This document shows positions 63,879 through 64,000 of a stretch of DNA of 64,000 nucleotides, piece after piece; the first letter of the stretch is position 1, and the number at the start of each line of letters is the position of its first letter. The notes beneath the pieces were generated by a model that saw only the letters and a list, made by a program, of their open reading frames with translations, searched no databases and had not been told where the DNA came from. The stretch spans positions 5,384,415 through 5,448,414 of the forward strand of contig JAKSZU010000008.1 of assembly GCA_026018925.1 (NCBI GenBank). Reading direction: 5' to 3'. The position numbers and the translations under genes are program-made. This DNA is from Tupaia tana (taxonomy: Eukaryota; Chordata; Mammalia; Scandentia; Tupaiidae).

Positions 63879-64000
63879 CTCTTCAATAAGGTCATGAAAA
63901 ATTCATAATATGAAAAAAGTATGCATGTGGATTTCAAAAAGTTTTTAGTACAAAATTAAATGTATACTTTAATTCTATTTTTCCATATACTTTTTGATTA
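63879..64000. mobile_element. Mariner-like MITE, reaches the window end
   Basis: 'cttcaataaggtcatgaaaa' and 'tatttttccatatacttttt' form the inverted ends, with 'gtggatttcaaaaagttttt' inside, as in the copies at 50268 and 52620. Confidence 0.5.

Overview
This window is nuclear DNA of a placental mammal. It holds almost no protein-coding sequence of the host and is a dense mosaic of retroelements. The commonest repeat is a tRNA-derived SINE of about 260 bp (called SINE-A here). It has a box-A/box-B head, a 'gagaggagaatggaggag' core, a 'tctctctgtctgtctggcga' stretch, a 'gccctatagcaaaaacc' motif and an A-tail. A shorter relative of about 160 bp (SINE-B) ends in a TC-run and 'gatcaaattaaaataaa'. 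I could not fix the species. A tRNA-SINE landscape with only one 7SL-like copy would fit Dermoptera (colugo), but that is a guess.

Layout. 1-14660: old and young SINEs, L1 remnants, one likely solo LTR and one real exon. The exon (4820-4891, minus strand) is a 72-nt leucine-rich-repeat exon with good splice sites and a peptide matching peroxidasin-like (PXDNL), so much of the window is probably PXDNL intron. 14715-23437: a nearly complete gammaretroviral provirus on the minus strand, with LTRs of 546 and 547 bp that differ by one G, a tRNA-Pro primer site, gag (with an in-frame glycoGag leader), a UAG read-through signal, pol and env. Its reading frames are broken only by single-base shifts, several of them in homopolymers. 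23438-34845: about 11.4 kb of a satellite with a period of 168-170 bp built from degenerate TTAGGG-like words, ending at a gap of exactly 100 N (34846-34945).

34946-45000: unique or unrecognised sequence, SINEs, and a decayed plus-strand class I ERV (possible gag start at 36540, protease at 37788-38100). 45010-46426: a DNA-transposon-like unit holding a 30-bp minisatellite. 47212-49958: an L1-type element with TSDs, a complete ORF1 and no ORF2 (a half-L1, HAL1-like organisation) with tandem 5' modules. A SINE-B has inserted in the same target sequence. 50185-61076: SINEs, MITE-like elements, a MaLR-type LTR and old L1 3' ends. 61166-63563: a non-autonomous class II-like (betaretrovirus-type) element on the minus strand, inserted in a SINE-B with a 6-bp TSD. 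It keeps both LTRs, a tRNA-Ile-like primer site, a leader with five 53-bp repeats each holding a splice-donor consensus, a gag stub and part of env. It has no pro or pol.

How the parts relate: no operon-like system is present. L1-type machinery explains the A-tailed SINE and half-L1 insertions through their target duplications. The retroviral elements carry their own promoters, primer sites and splice signals. The single-base noise in the satellite and in the young provirus looks alike, so some frameshifts may be assembly errors rather than biology.
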